DNA of 64,000 nucleotides from Protea cynaroides (GCA_028583415.1 CM053267.1:21087814-21151813), one strand, 5' to 3'. Shown: positions 43,389 to 55,150, counted from the stretch's first letter. The notes: a model not told the origin generated them from the sequence alone. Made by a program: numbers and translations.

Positions 43389-44992
43389 GGGAAAATTGCA
43401 ACTACCACCTCTCATATGTGCCCGAATTACAATTGCCTCCCAACTGTTCCCAACAATTACAACTATTCTAATTTTTCTAATGGTGTTAAACTTAACCTAG
43501 AATAGACAATTATACCCCTCAACCTAGTTTTTTTTTTTTTTTTTGGTCAATACCCCTTAACCTAGTGATGTGAAGGTTCTATTAGCTAATACAGAGACGC
43601 CTTCAATCCAATAGCTCCTTTTCTGCCACCGATCTCGACGACCTTGCCATGAACATGCGATTGCCTACTTTGAGGATCGCTTTTTAGAGTTTCACAAAGA
43701 GCCCACAAGTTCTGAGCTCCTTGCAAGCCGATTCAGGGGTTTGTAGAAACTGTTTGAATTGTAGGATTTTGTGGTCATAGCTTGATCTAAAAAGTAGGGC
43801 ATCTAGGTAGGAGAAAGCAGAGAGGATGGGTTTCAGGATGTGGAAGAGGAAAGATTCAGAGTCTGCAAGTTTTGTTGGGTCTCCACTGAATTCAAGAATC
43901 TAGGTTTCTTCTTTTTTGGTCGGATCGATTTTCGTAAGTTTTTCAAGGGTGTCAGAATTAAGATCACGGCACTCGAGGAGGGCATCAAAGATCTCTTGCT
44001 GAGATACTAGAAGAGACCTCAGGACTATCCCTATATTTTGGGATTTATGGTGATCTAAGATGACAATCCGAGTAGGGGAGTCGGAATTAGAGTTGCCCAA
44101 ATTAGATGAGTCCCTGTTTCTTCCAGAGGATTTCCGGTTGGTGGCAGCATAGCCGAACAATGCTTCTATCAGATCACCATTGAACCTATCAAGGAGAGAT
44201 AAAATCAGTGACTTTTTGGAAGATAAAGTTATCATCATATAAAAATGGATGAAATTGAAGGGTCTACCTGAATGAACTGTCGTTTATGTACCATGGAACT
44301 ATCCACATTTGTAGACACCCTGTCCTAGTGCAATGGCTTTAGCTTAGTCTGCCCGGATCTCTTCTCTCCAGACCTTGCTTCCTTCTTGCTCTCCTTCGGA
44401 TTAGGTGCAGCTGGTGGTTTTGGTAGAGGGTAGGTAGTGCAGGAGGACCTCCTTTTTTTCCTGACAATTGGTGGTGGAGTAGGTGGTAGATTTTTCTTTG
44501 CTATTATTGAAGAATGTAGAGGCAGCAATGGTGGTGCTGCCGATGTAGGTGGTAGTAGATTAGACGATGATGGTTTTCCTACTTTCGCCTTGCCTCCAAA
44601 GCAATCCCATGAGATGGGGGAGGAGCTGTTACGTTTACACCAGATGGGTCTTCTTCTTCTTGGGGAAAAATTTTATTTAACGATTTGATAAAGCTCCCAC
44701 TAAGCAAAGGGAGTTCCTGAATTGGGCCAGATTTCCTTCGTTGATCTCTGTCATAACTCTTTTTTTTCCAATTACTTTTCCTCCTCCCCTTCTCCTCCAT
44801 TCTACTCATGTAAGACATCCTTTAAGAAACTATTATTGGTCATAAGCCATCACCATTTAACAGAATATACCTAATGGCGTGGATTTAGTTGTAATTTAAT
44901 AGTCGTTGTAAGGGAGGTATCCATAATTATTTGAAACATGGGAGGAAGTTGAAATTAGGGCAAACCACAGGGGAGGTAGATGTAATTTACCC
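43389..44992. mobile_element. Pack-MULE-like element carrying a formin fragment
   Basis: Imperfect terminal inverted repeats of roughly 100 bp. The left end GGGAAAATTGCAACTACCAC and the reverse of the right end, GGGTAAATTACATCTACCTC, keep aligning through GCCTCCCAACTGTT / TTCCTCCCATGTTT and CAACAATTA / CAAATAATTA. Possible 9-bp TSD TATTTATTT / TATTTACAC, six of nine matching. Between the ends is a piece of a host formin gene and no transposase, the definition of a Pack-MULE. Confidence 0.65.
43615..44818 (-). pseudogene. Formin (FH1-FH2) gene fragment, broken
   Basis: Minus strand. A Pro-rich FH1-like part (NLPPTPPPIVRKKRR, PLPKPPAAPNPK) leads to the FH2 opening KLKPLH, stop, DRVSTNVDSSMV. 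Then an intron (about 44191-44267, acceptor CTCCTTGATAG), LIEALFGYAATNRKS, HKSQNIGIVLRSLLVSQQEI, ILEFSGDPTKLADSESFL and ACKELRTCGLFVKL, stop, KAILKVGNRM. Plant formins nucleate actin filaments through FH2. Only the first half of FH2 is present, and stops at LKPLH*, VKL* and after KKEET exclude function. The retained intron means the capture was at DNA level. Confidence 0.85.
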
Positions 44993-45001
44993 TATTTACA
45001 C

Positions 45002-45265
45002 CCATCTCTCCTTCTGAGAAACGTAATCCCATACCCGCCTAATACCTGGCCACACCAACGACTCCTTGTAAGACTGTTTCAATGTACCATCCCTAGAGAC
45101 AAACCTAACCTTGAAAAACCTATTCAACCCAGATTATTCATGCTTTGTTTCCAGCATAACTTGCTTAGCAATGCCTAATTGACATCGCGCAGCCTATGAA
45201 TGCCAGGACCCCCCCTCTTTAGGTTTACAAAATCCTCCCATTTAATGATAGTGACTCTCCTAACC
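45002..45265 (-). pseudogene. LINE ORF2 C-terminal fragment
   Basis: Minus-strand translation gives EVRRVTIIKWEDFVNLKRGG, GIHRLRDVN, stop, ALLSKLCWKQSMNN and, frame-shifted, QKERWV. This is the region after RT in plant L1-type LINEs. It continues the LINE RT at 55151-55975; element F lies between. Many stops. Confidence 0.7.
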
Positions 45266-47570
45266 TGTCACACCCCAATTCTGATCCAACCAGAATGGTG
45301 TGAGTGAACCGCCATTGAACCAACAGTTCACACCAGGATCTCGAATAGGCCGTGTCCGTTCACACAAACCATTACACATAACCACAATCAGAATATAAAT
45401 ATACAACGGAAGACTTAAATAGAACGAACTAAGTATCTATTGATAATTTAAATAAATATCTCATTATCCAAATTCAAACACATAAAATAATATCCATACA
45501 TCCATTTAATCCAACCAAAAATAAATAAAAGAAATAAATAAAATCCGATCAAAGGTACATGCAGAAAGGGCACTCGCATGAAGCGTCATGCTCGTCCTCT
45601 CCTGCTTGCACATCCAGAGCAGCAACACCTCCATACGCCAGAGCGTTCACGTAGTCATCAACAGTATAACCTGCATCAACATCTAAAAACAATGTACGTA
45701 CAAGGGGTGAGCTCGCAACTCCGTAAGACAATCAGACAGTTTCACAATATTATGCATGAGTAACAATCAATTTTATGTTGTGGTCTGGTTATAAGTTTAC
45801 AATGTGCTATAGAAAGGTTTGGTGGCCCCTGCACCTCTATACACGAGTGTGTGGCACCTCATGGTTCACACCCCCATTGGCCCCACATGCACCCATCATG
45901 GAATAGAGATAGAGCTAAGATACCCCCGTACCTCCCCTGATACTCTACCCATACCAGTACCTAAGCCCCTACTGTCCAGGGCTCGCAAACTGGGCTCATA
46001 ACTAACCAATCCTATATGTCATCAATGTATGCTCTATCCCAGCACAGCCGTCTACGGCATAGAGATAGAGCTAAGGCATTCCCACACCTCCCCTGATGCC
46101 CTATCCGCAACTAACCCACTAGGATAGAAACATAACGCAGGTAGACCCTATCCCAACATAACTCCCTACGGTATAGAGATAGAGCTAAAGCATCATGGAC
46201 AAGCCAGCGTCAACTCGGAGGCCACAGTGCCACATAACCATGGCCAGGCCAACATCAATATCAGAGACCACCATACCACGACCTTCCCCTGATACCCCAC
46301 CCGTACCAAGCATGTTAAGACAGAATACTACAAAAGGTGCTAATGTGAAGAGCGATCCCAAGCTCATGCCTCACTCCACACACTAACGAAAACAATCACA
46401 TGCCTAACAATCACATCCTATCAATGCATGAACAGTAATAATAACTGAAAGTAAAGGATGGCATGTGAATATGCACAAACATCACATCATATATATTCAA
46501 GTTATTAACAACGATTTATTGTCCATTAATTATTAGGTTTAGGTCAGATTCCCTTACCTGACGCTCGTTTGTTAGCTTGCTCCACGTCGCAAGATCCAAA
46601 CGTGCTATCACAAAGTCCTACATAATATTAGGGTTTCATTAGAATATTTTCTTAAGGTTTCATGTTGGTCGGAAACCAACAAAATCCAAAACCAGTCTTT
46701 CAGAGCTGACCGGTCTCACCATACCGGTCGCAGCACTGTGAACAGACTGTCAACCGGTATGGTCGACCGATATGTCTCCGAAAGACCATACACTTGATTT
46801 GTCAACTTTCGCCGATCACTCTACATGGCTTTTCAGGGTTTCTCCTATCCATTCTAAGTCTAAACTTGGAGTTAGAGTTATCCCCAACTCATTCGAGTCT
46901 TGTTTCGATGAATATCATCTCGAAACACAAATCTAGGGTTTGACGGCAACTTAGGGTTTACTGGCCAATTTAGGGTTTTAGATCAATACCTACTTGCATG
47001 GTATTGATCCACCCATACAACTATCATAGGATAAGGAGAATAGTTAAAACACTTACCGTTGACTGGCGTAGCGTGAGCTTCGTCAAACGGTAATGGCGGC
47101 ACCTTCTTCTTCTTCCTAGCTCCTTCTCCTTTCCCACCTCTTTCTCTTCTCTAGGGTTTGTGAGAGACAATGGAAAGGATTTGAGGAGGTTTAAGGATGT
47201 ATTTATAGGCTAAAAATAGGGTTTAGTAACCCTACTAGGATTAGGAAACTTCTAAGATTCGAAATCAGGAAAGTGGGACCCTCAGAAGTCAATTTCTGGC
47301 TTCCCGCACTTTGCTGCACAGACTATACCGGTCGACCGGTACCAAGACCGGTACCATCGACCGGTCAACCTAAAATCAGGTTTAATTGGTCGTCTTTGGT
47401 CCGATTTCGTACTTGGTTGTCATCCGCTCGTCTCGTCTGGCCCGGTGATGATCGGAAGACCTGTCATGACACAAAACCAAGGTTTAGACCGGGTTTACGG
47501 AGTGCGCGTCTTACAACTCCACCACCCTTAAAAGAAATTTTGTCCCCAAAATTTACATGTAGGTTCTACA
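45266..47570 (-). repeat. Element F 3' LTR
   Basis: Minus strand: starts TGTAGAACCTACATG, ends GGGGTGTGACA. About 56 bp in comes a second PPT-LTR junction, AAGGGTGGTGGAGT|TGTAAGAC. The real PPT lies outside, at about 47571-47585 (AAGGGTGGGGGAGT). TATA 47200-47207, donor CAACG|GTAAGT at 47056, palindromic ACCGGTCGACCGGT motifs (about 47325-47375) and related ones at 46705-46770. GAGATAGAGCTA recurs at about 45904, 46060 and 46175. Confidence 0.92.
45549..45731 (-). CDS. LTR mini-ORF of element F (3' LTR copy)
   Basis: 60 residues: MSYGVASSPLVRTLFLDVD, then AGYTVDDYVNALAYGGVAA and HDASCECPFCMYL, stop. The last 41 residues align gap-free with A, B, D and E although the surrounding LTR is much diverged. 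About half of the positions are identical to B. Confidence 0.55.
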   Translation of the reverse strand: MSYGVASSPLVRTLFLDVDAGYTVDDYVNALAYGGVAALDVQAGEDEHDASCECPFCMYL

Positions 47571-47582
47571 ACTCCCCCACCC

Positions 47583-50500
47583 TTAAAAGAAATTTTGGCC
47601 TCGAAATTTAAACGTACCTTGATCGTCGAAAAGGTTAGGGTACTCCTTCCTCATCGCGTTCTCTTCTTCCCAAGTAATTTCCTCAACATTTTGGCTTCTC
47701 CAATGCACCTTCACATAATGGATATCCTTGGTTCGAAGTTGCTGAACTTTTCGACTTGAGAGCATTACAGGCACCACTTCGAAAGTTAAGTCTTCAGTCA
47801 AGTCTGGGGGATCAACGTTCAAAATGTGCTATGGATCTCTGACATATTTCTTCAGTAATGATACATGGAACACATTATGAACACTGGACATAGATGGTGG
47901 TAGAGCCAATTGATATGCTACATTACCACGTCGATTCAATATCTCATATGGTCCCACATACCTGGGGCATAGCTTCCCCTTCTTACCAAACCGTTTCAGA
48001 CCTTGCACCGGTGATACCTTCAAGAATACTTTGTCACCCACTGCAAACTCCAGATCTCGACGTCGATTATCCGCATAATGCTTCTGTCGAACTTGAGCTG
48101 TCTTTACTCTCTCCTTGATCTGATCAATCACTCGGCAAGTTTCTTCAACAAACTCCGGGCCTACAATTCTTCTTTCCCCCACTTCGTTCCATAACAGAGG
48201 TGTACGACACTTCTTCCCATAGAGTGCTTCGTATGGGGCCATCTGAATTGTAGCCTGATAACTGTTGTTGTAAGCGAACTCGATAAGTGATAGCTTCTCA
48301 TCCCAAGCTCCCTTGAAATCTATTGCACAAGCTCGGAGCATATCTTCCAAAATTTGAATAGTTCGTTCTGACTGTCCGTCCGTCTGAGGGTGAAAAGCTG
48401 TACTGAACTTCAATTTGGTTCCCATAGCTTTCTGTAATCCCTCCCAGAACTTTGATGTAAAACGGGGATCTCTGTCAGATACTATACTCTCTGGAACGCC
48501 ATGAAGTCTGACTATATTATCCACATATAACTTGGCCAGTTTCTCCATGGTATACTGAGGTCTGACCGTAATAAATCGAGCTGTCTTGGTGAGTCGATCC
48601 ACTATAACCCAAACTGCATCCACTGACCTTGGTGTTAAAGGTAAGCCCGTGACGAAATCCATAGTAATACAATCCCACTTCCATGCAGGTTCCGGTAATG
48701 GCTGTAGTAAACCTGCAGGTCTCTGCCTTTCTGCTTTAACTTGTTGATATTCAGACACTGGAACACAAAACGAGCTATATCTGCTTTCATACCCCTCCAC
48801 CAATATAGTCTTCTTAGATCATGGTACATTTTGGTACTTCCTGGATGTACCGAATATGGAGTGTAATGAGCTTCAGTCATAACTCGATCTCTGATATCAC
48901 AATCTTCACTCTCAGGTATACATAACCGTCCACGATACCTGAGTACCTTGTCTGAATCCAAGGTAAAGTCAAGATTCCTCGTACCCTTCTCTAAGTCTTC
49001 TTGCACTGTCTTAAGATATGGATCCTGTAGGATTGCTACCTTGACTTCATCAACTAGATCCGGTGAGATCTTCAATGCGGCGAACATCATAGTGAACTTA
49101 TGAATCAAGCCTTGCTCAACTGGATCTTCTGCAGTTTCAATTATATGCTCTTCATCACCTTCGATTGAACTAGAGGCTGCGGCACACAATGCAGCATTTG
49201 TACTTGGTCCTGCCTCAGGTTTTGATGCCCACTTTCTGCTTAAGGCGTCAGCCACCACATTTGCTTTACCCAGATGGTACTGGATGTCGCAATCATAATC
49301 TTTCAACAATTCCAGCCATCTCCTCTATCTCATATTCAGATCTTTCTGAGTGAAAAGATAAGTTAAGCTCTTGTAATCTGACTTGATCTGAAACTTTTCA
49401 CCGTACAAGTAATGTCTCCAAGTCTTGATTGCGTGAATAACCACTGCTAGTTCTAAGTCATGCGTAGGATAGTTCTTCTCATGCTCTTTTAACTATCTTG
49501 ATGCGTAAGCAATCACCTGTTCTCCTTGCATCAGAACACACCCAATACCCAACCCTGAAGCATCCGTATATAAAGTAAACGGTACGCTTGGTTCTAGGAT
49601 GGTCAAGATAGGTGCAGAGACAAGTCTTGACTTCAAAGTCTGAAAGCACTTCTCACACTCATCTGTCCATATAAATTTCTCTCCCTTCTTGGTCAATCTG
49701 GTGAGTGGAACCGCGATCCTGGAGTAATCTTCCACGAATCTTCTATAATAACCAGCCAACCCAAGGAAACTACGAATCTCCGCAACAGATTTTGGTGCTT
49801 CCCATCCTACTATAGCAGCTATCTTACTTGGATCAACCTTGATACCGTCTTCAGATACAACATGGCCCAAGAAAGCCACTTCCTTCAGCCAAAACTCACA
49901 CTTCTTGAACTTAGTATAAAGCTTTTCTTGTCTCAGCCGTTGTAGGGCTGCCCTCAAATGTGTTGTATGAGTCTCCATGTCCTTAGAGTAGATCAATATG
50001 TCATCGATGAATACGATGACCGAAGTGTCCAACATATCATGAAACACTCGGTTCATCAGTTCCATAAACGACGCTGGAGCATTGGTCAACCCGAAAGACA
50101 TAACTAGAAACTCATAATGCCCATACCTTGTCCTGAAAGCAGTCTTCGGAATATCTCCGGCCTTGATCTTCAATTGGTGATACCCTGATCGGAGATCAAT
50201 CTTCGAGAAAACCTTTGCACCCTGTAACTGATCGAACAAATCATCGATCCTAGGCAAAGAGTACCGATTCTTGATCGTCAACTTGTTCAGCTCACGGTAG
50301 TCAATACATAGCCGTACACTTCCATCTTTCTTCTTGACAAATAATACCGGTGCTCCCCAAGGTGATATACTAGGTCGTATGAAGCCCTTATCTAAAAATT
50401 CTTGTAACTGAGTTTTCAACTCCTTTAACTCGGTCGGGCCCATTCTGTATGGTGCTTTAGACACCGGCGCCGAACCTGGCATAAGGTCTATCACAAATTC

Positions 50501-51057
50501 TGTAGCCCTGTCTGGTGATAAACCTAGAAGATCTTCTGGAAATACATCTGGAAACTCTCGTACCACCTCTAGATCTTTCATCTTTGGCACCTCCGCAGTG
50601 GTGTCGACTATAGATACTAGATAACCCACTCCCCCCTTCTCTAAGCATCTTTTAGCTTTTAGGGCGGAGAGGATCAGCTTCCGCTTCCTAGATAGCTTGA
50701 TCCCAGCGAAGCTATACTCCCTTCCCTCTTTGTCAGTAAGCACAAGCTTCCTTTCACCACATAATAGGATGACTGAATGATGGCCTAGCCAATCCATTCC
50801 CAGGATGACATCAAAGTCTGCCATCTCAAGTAGTACTAGGTTTGCTTCTAAGTCTCGGCCCTCAATACATACCATACATGGTCCATAATATTCGGTCAAA
50901 GCCACTTCAACTCCTAGTGGAGAGCGAACTATCAAGCTTGGGTTCAGGTGCTTGATTGGTAACTCCATTCGCTTCCCAAAAGAAATCGAAACAAAAGAGT
51001 GCGTGGCCCCAGAGTCAAATAATACTCTGGCGGGTATACCAGCTACATTTATAATTC
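47583..51057 (-). pseudogene. pol: pol of element F: protease, RT, RNase H, integrase, chromodomain (few lesions)
   Basis: Protease GIPARVLFDSGATHSFVS directly after the intron. One frame (to 49493) covers RT (VRLCIDYRELNKL, FIDDILIYSK) and the RNase H start (LYTDASGLGIGCVLM). Lesions: TAG after AYASR (49490s), a stop at 49326, a frameshift near 48740 in the CLNCQ finger, and a stop at 47830. Integrase keeps WDCITMDF, SDRDPRFTSKFW and HPQTDGQSERTIQ (all three catalytic acids). The chromodomain is YVKVHWRSQNVEEITWEEEN at about 47640-47720. Targeting by the chromodomain is known for the lineage, not shown here. Confidence 0.92.
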
Positions 51058-51143
51058 CTGGAATTTTCTATCATCCCTTAGTTCTATATGCGCATACACA
51101 CAAATGATAAAGGTAAGCCAAATAGTAAGGGATAGAGTCGTAC
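51058..51143 (-). other. Intron between gag and protease (F), 86 bp
   Basis: Minus strand GTACGACTC ... AAAATTCCAG, interrupting the same Gly codon of VVTG as in B and D. Removal gives VVTG-IINVAGIPARV in frame; retention adds about 30 residues and a stop. Donor GTACG is a weaker match than GTATG. Confidence 0.8.
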
Positions 51144-52262
51144 CCGTGACCACATCCGGTGATGCAGCTGCCTCTTCCGTGGTAACCGCATAAACTTTTC
51201 CTTGCTGGGGAGGTTGCTTCTTAGGTAGAGTGCAGGTCCTTGCAATATGACCCACCTGCTGGCAGTTGAAACACTTGATATTTGGGTTGTATCTGGCATT
51301 CTGGGACACAGGTGGTGCCGCATTGTTCCTTGCAGGCACTGTAGCGGTCTGAGCCCTGTATGGGCGGAATGGTCTAGTATTACCGCCACCCGAACTTTCA
51401 CTAGCAGGTCTCTTCACTCCCCTGCTCTGAGCAAAGAAGCTGTCCCTCTGACTGGACTCTATCACTCTAGCAACCTGCACAGCCTCGTTATAGATCTTCT
51501 TGTCCAAACCCAATATGTGCTCTCTGATGCTTCCACGTAGCCCCATAGTGAACCTACGTGTCTTGGTCTCCTCCTCTTGCATACTTGCCGGTGCGAAGAA
51601 GAATAGTTCTTCATACCTCTGCTGATAAGCATCCATGGTCGACTGAGATTGATGTAGGTTGAGGAACTCCTTCTCCATTTGATCCCTGAAACTCTTCGGA
51701 AAATATTTATCGAAGAAGGCAGCTTTAAACACTTCCCAACCCACCAGTGTATACTTAGTCTCCAGATATGCCCGTGTAGAATTCCACCAAGCATTTACAT
51801 CTTCTTTCAGCATGTGAGTGGCAAATAAAACCTTTTCCTCCTCTGTACATGTCATCAGACGAAAATTCTTCTCCATCTCTGCAACCCACTGTGCTGGCCA
51901 CAATGGTTTCCCTGTTCTACCAGTAAATGATGAAGGCTTCAACTTCAGGAATCTATCCACCGCCCTACTCAGATCGTGTTGTCCCTGCATGTCTGCTCCG
52001 TACCATGGTGGTGGGTAGGGATAAGCTCCCGGGTAAGCAGAATGCGATGGGAACTGATGCGGTGGTGGTATGTTCTGTGCTTGGCCCATCGGTCTTGGAC
52101 TACCCTGCATCGGCTATGAGGTATTTCTCTCTCCAGACTTAGGCGTACCTCCCGTGGGAATAGAACTTGTTGGCCTGAGCATCTTCAGTACCTCGCTCAG
52201 GAACTCCTTCTGTTGAGCTTGCATCTAATAGACCAGGTTTGTAACAATGGTCTCAGAATTCC
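51144..52262 (-). pseudogene. gag: gag of element F, N-terminus lost
   Basis: Open from MQGSPRPMGQ (52110) through the gag core (LFATHMLKEDVNAWW, FFDKYFPKSFRDQMEKEFL, DAYQQRYEELFFFAP) and knuckle CFNCQQVGHIARTCTLPK to SPDVVTG. Upstream, codons read MQAQQKEFLSEVLKMLRPTS between two stops (TAG at about 52227, TAG at about 52113). Near 52262 the sequence jumps into the antisense ORF tail, so the true gag start, its splice acceptor and the motif block are deleted. Confidence 0.88.
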
Positions 52263-52490
52263 TGTGGGGTGGGCTTGGCACATGCAGCGGGACCATCTCA
52301 GCCTCCTCCCGATACCATGATAGGTATGTTCACGGAGCTTCGGGACGCTCAGCGTGAGATGAGCCGTGACTTGGCGCACTTGGCTCGCAGCCTCAGAGTC
52401 ACTCAGGATCAGGTGCACTGGCTTAGGGCCGCTTACGAGCGAGATTATGATATAGCGTACCCTATTCCTTCTAGGCCCCCTACCCCATGA
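52263..52490 (+). pseudogene. Remnant of the antisense accessory ORF in element F
   Basis: Only the last ~75 residues remain: AGPSQPPPDTMIGMFTELRD, then DLAHLARSLRVTQDQVHWLR and IAYPIPSRPPTP, stop. It aligns with the C-terminus in A, B and D (GPSH..DMMGILHEIREAQ, ASLQTTQTQIAWLTRVYAED). This shows the ancestor of both families already had the antisense gene. Confidence 0.7.
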
Positions 52491-52801
52491 TTGTCCCTTT
52501 TTTTTTCTCTTTCATCAGACGGTTGATAATACAGGGTAACTGTCCGGTTTGTGGACTGTACCCTGTAGCACTATTTCATTAGCTACACTTTTCTTGTTTA
52601 ATGAAAATTTTTATGTTTCTCCTATCTAGTGTGTGTGCACATGTTAAGTTTCATATTTAGAATAGTACATTATTCTCTTTCTTAATCAGTCTCAGGTATC
52701 AAACAATGCTTAGGGTGTGTTTGTATTAAAAATTTTAATATTTCCTAACTCAGTTCATCGACCCAGTTAAGTGTAATATAGTCTGTAGACAGAGCCCGAG
52801 A

Positions 52802-52814
52802 GCTCTGATACCAA
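52802..52814 (-). other. Primer-binding site of element F
   Basis: Reverse complement TTGGTATCAGAGC next to the 5' LTR. Confidence 0.9.
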
Positions 52815-52816
52815 GT

Positions 52817-55150
52817 TGTCACACCCCAATTCTGATCCAACCAGAATGGTGTGAGTGAACCGCCATTGAACCAACGGTTCACACCAGGATCTCGAATAGG
52901 CCGTGTCCGTTCACACAAACCATTACACATAACCACAATCAGAATATAAATATACAACGGAAGACTTAAATAGAACGAACTGAGTATCTATTGATAATTT
53001 AAATAAATATCCCATTATCCAAATTCAAACACATAAAATAATATCCATACATCCATTTAATCCAACCAAAAATAAATAAAAGAAATAAATAAAATCCGAT
53101 CAAAGGTACACGCAGAAAGGGCACTCGCATGAAGCGTCATGTTCGTCCTCTCCTGCTTGCACATCCAGAGCAGCAACACCTCCATACGCCAGAGCGTTCA
53201 CGTAGTCATCAACAGTATAACCTGCATCAACATCTAAAAACAATGTACGTACAAGGGGTGAGCTCACAACACAGCTCCGTAAGACAATCAGACAGTTTCA
53301 CAATATTATGCATGAGTAACAATCAGTTTTATGCTGTGGTCTGGTTACAAGTTTACAATGTGCTATAGAAAGGTTTGGTGGCCCCCGCACCTCTATACAC
53401 GAGTGTGTGGCATCTCATGGTTCACACCCCCATTGGCCCACATGCACCCATCATGGAATAGAGATAGAGCTAAGATACCCCCGTACCTCCCCTGATACTC
53501 TACCCATACCAGTACCTAAGCCCCTACTGTCCAGGGCTCGCAAACTGGGCTCGTAACTAACCAATCCTATATGTAATCAATGTATGCTCTATCCCAGCAC
53601 AGCCGTCTATGGCATAGAGATAGAGCTAAGGCATTCCCACACCTCCCCTGATGCCCTATCCGCAACTAACCCACTAGGATAGAAACATAACGCAGGTAGA
53701 CCCTATCCCAACATAACTCCCTACGGCATAGAGATAGAGCTAAAGCAACGTGGACAAGCCAGTGTCGACTCGGAGACCACAGTGCCACATAACCATGGCC
53801 AGGACAACATCAATATCGGAGACCACCGTACCACGACCTTCTCCTGATACCTCACCCGTACCAAGCATGTTAAGACAGAATACTACAAAAGGTGCTAATG
53901 TGAAGAGCGATCCCAGGCTCATGCCCCACTCCACACACTAACGAAAACAATCACATGCCTAACAATCACATCCTATCAATGCATGAATAGTAATAATAAC
54001 TGAAAGTAAAGGATGGCATGTGAATATGCACAAACATCACATCATATATATTCAAGTTATTAACAACGATTTATTGTCCATTAATTATTAGGTTTAGGTC
54101 AGATTCCCTTACCTGACGCTCGTTTGTTAGCTTGCTCCACGTCGTAAGATCCAAACGTGCTATCACAAAGTCCTACATAATATTAGGGTTTCGTTAGAAT
54201 ATTTTCTTAAGGTTTCATGTTGGTCGGAAACCAACAAAATCCAAAACCAGTCTTTCAGAGCTAACCAGTCTCACCATACCGGTTGCAGCACTGTGAACAG
54301 ACTGTCAACCGGTATGGTTGACCGGTATGTCTCCGGAAGACCATACACTTGATTTGTCGACTTCCGTCGATCACTCTACATGGCTTTTCAGGGTTTCTCC
54401 TATCCATTCTAAGTCTAAACTTGGAGTTAGAGTTATCCCCAACTCATTCGAGTCTTGTTTCGATGAATATCATCTCGAAACACAAATCTAGGGTTTGACG
54501 GCAACTTAGGGTTTACTGGCCAATTTAGGGTTTTAGATCAATACCTACTTGCATGGTATTGATCCACCCATACAACTATCATAGGATAAGGAGAATAGTT
54601 AAAACACTTACCGTTGACTGGCGTAGCGTGAGCTTCGTCAAACGGTAATGGCGGCACCTTCTTCTTCTTCCTAGCTCCTTCTCCTTTCCCACCTCTTTCT
54701 CTTCTCTAGGGTTTGTGAGAGACAATGGAAAGGATTTGAGGAGGTTTAAGGGTGTATTTATAGGCTAAAAATAGGGTTTAGTAACCCTACTAGGATTAGG
54801 AAACTTCTAAGATTCGAAATCAGGAAAGTGGGACCCTCAGAAGTCAATTTTTGGCTTCCCGCACTTTGCTGCGCAGACTATACCGGTCGACCGGTACCAA
54901 GACCGGTACCATCGACCGGTACCAAGACCGGTACCATCGACCGGTCAACCTGAAATCAGGTTTAATTGGTCGTCTTTGGTCCGATTTCGTACCTGGTTGT
55001 CATCCACTCGTCCCGTCTGGCCCGGTGATGATCGGAAGACCTGTCACGACACAAAACCAAGGTTTAGACCGGGTTTACGGAGTGCGGGTCTTACAACTCC
55101 ACCACCCTTAAAAGAAATTTCGTCCCCGAAATTTGCATGTAGGTTCTACA
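52817..55150 (-). repeat. Element F 5' LTR
   Basis: Same layout as the 3' LTR, with TATA at 54755-54762. It differs by few substitutions and by a 25-bp tandem duplication of ACCAAGACCGGTACCATCGA plus CCGGT near 54896-54945. Confidence 0.92.
53100..53237 (-). CDS. LTR mini-ORF tail of element F (5' LTR copy)
   Basis: Same conserved stretch as in the 3' LTR, ending EHDASCECPFCVYL, stop. One residue differs (V for M). Confidence 0.5.
   Translation of the reverse strand, partial: LDVDAGYTVDDYVNALAYGGVAALDVQAGEDEHDASCECPFCVYL

Larger units (their letters stand above)
45266..55150 (-). mobile_element. Element F: Tekay/Del copy, diverged family, least damaged
   Basis: LTRs at 45266-47570 (3') and 52817-55150 (5'), perfect TSD TAACC (45261-45265 and 55151-55155), inserted in a LINE ORF2. 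The LTRs look nearly identical by eye apart from a short tandem duplication, so this is the youngest insertion here. gag and protease-RT-RNase H are long open frames. Only the end of the antisense ORF is left. Confidence 0.93.

Noticed and set aside
43615..44818. Functional formin gene.
   Set aside because: Stops inside FH2, the missing second half of FH2 and the flanking inverted repeats indicate a captured, dead fragment.
51247..51540. Plus-strand frames opposite F gag and similar frames opposite gag-pol in A, B and D.
   Set aside because: They are shadows of the coding strand, without independent conservation or start context.
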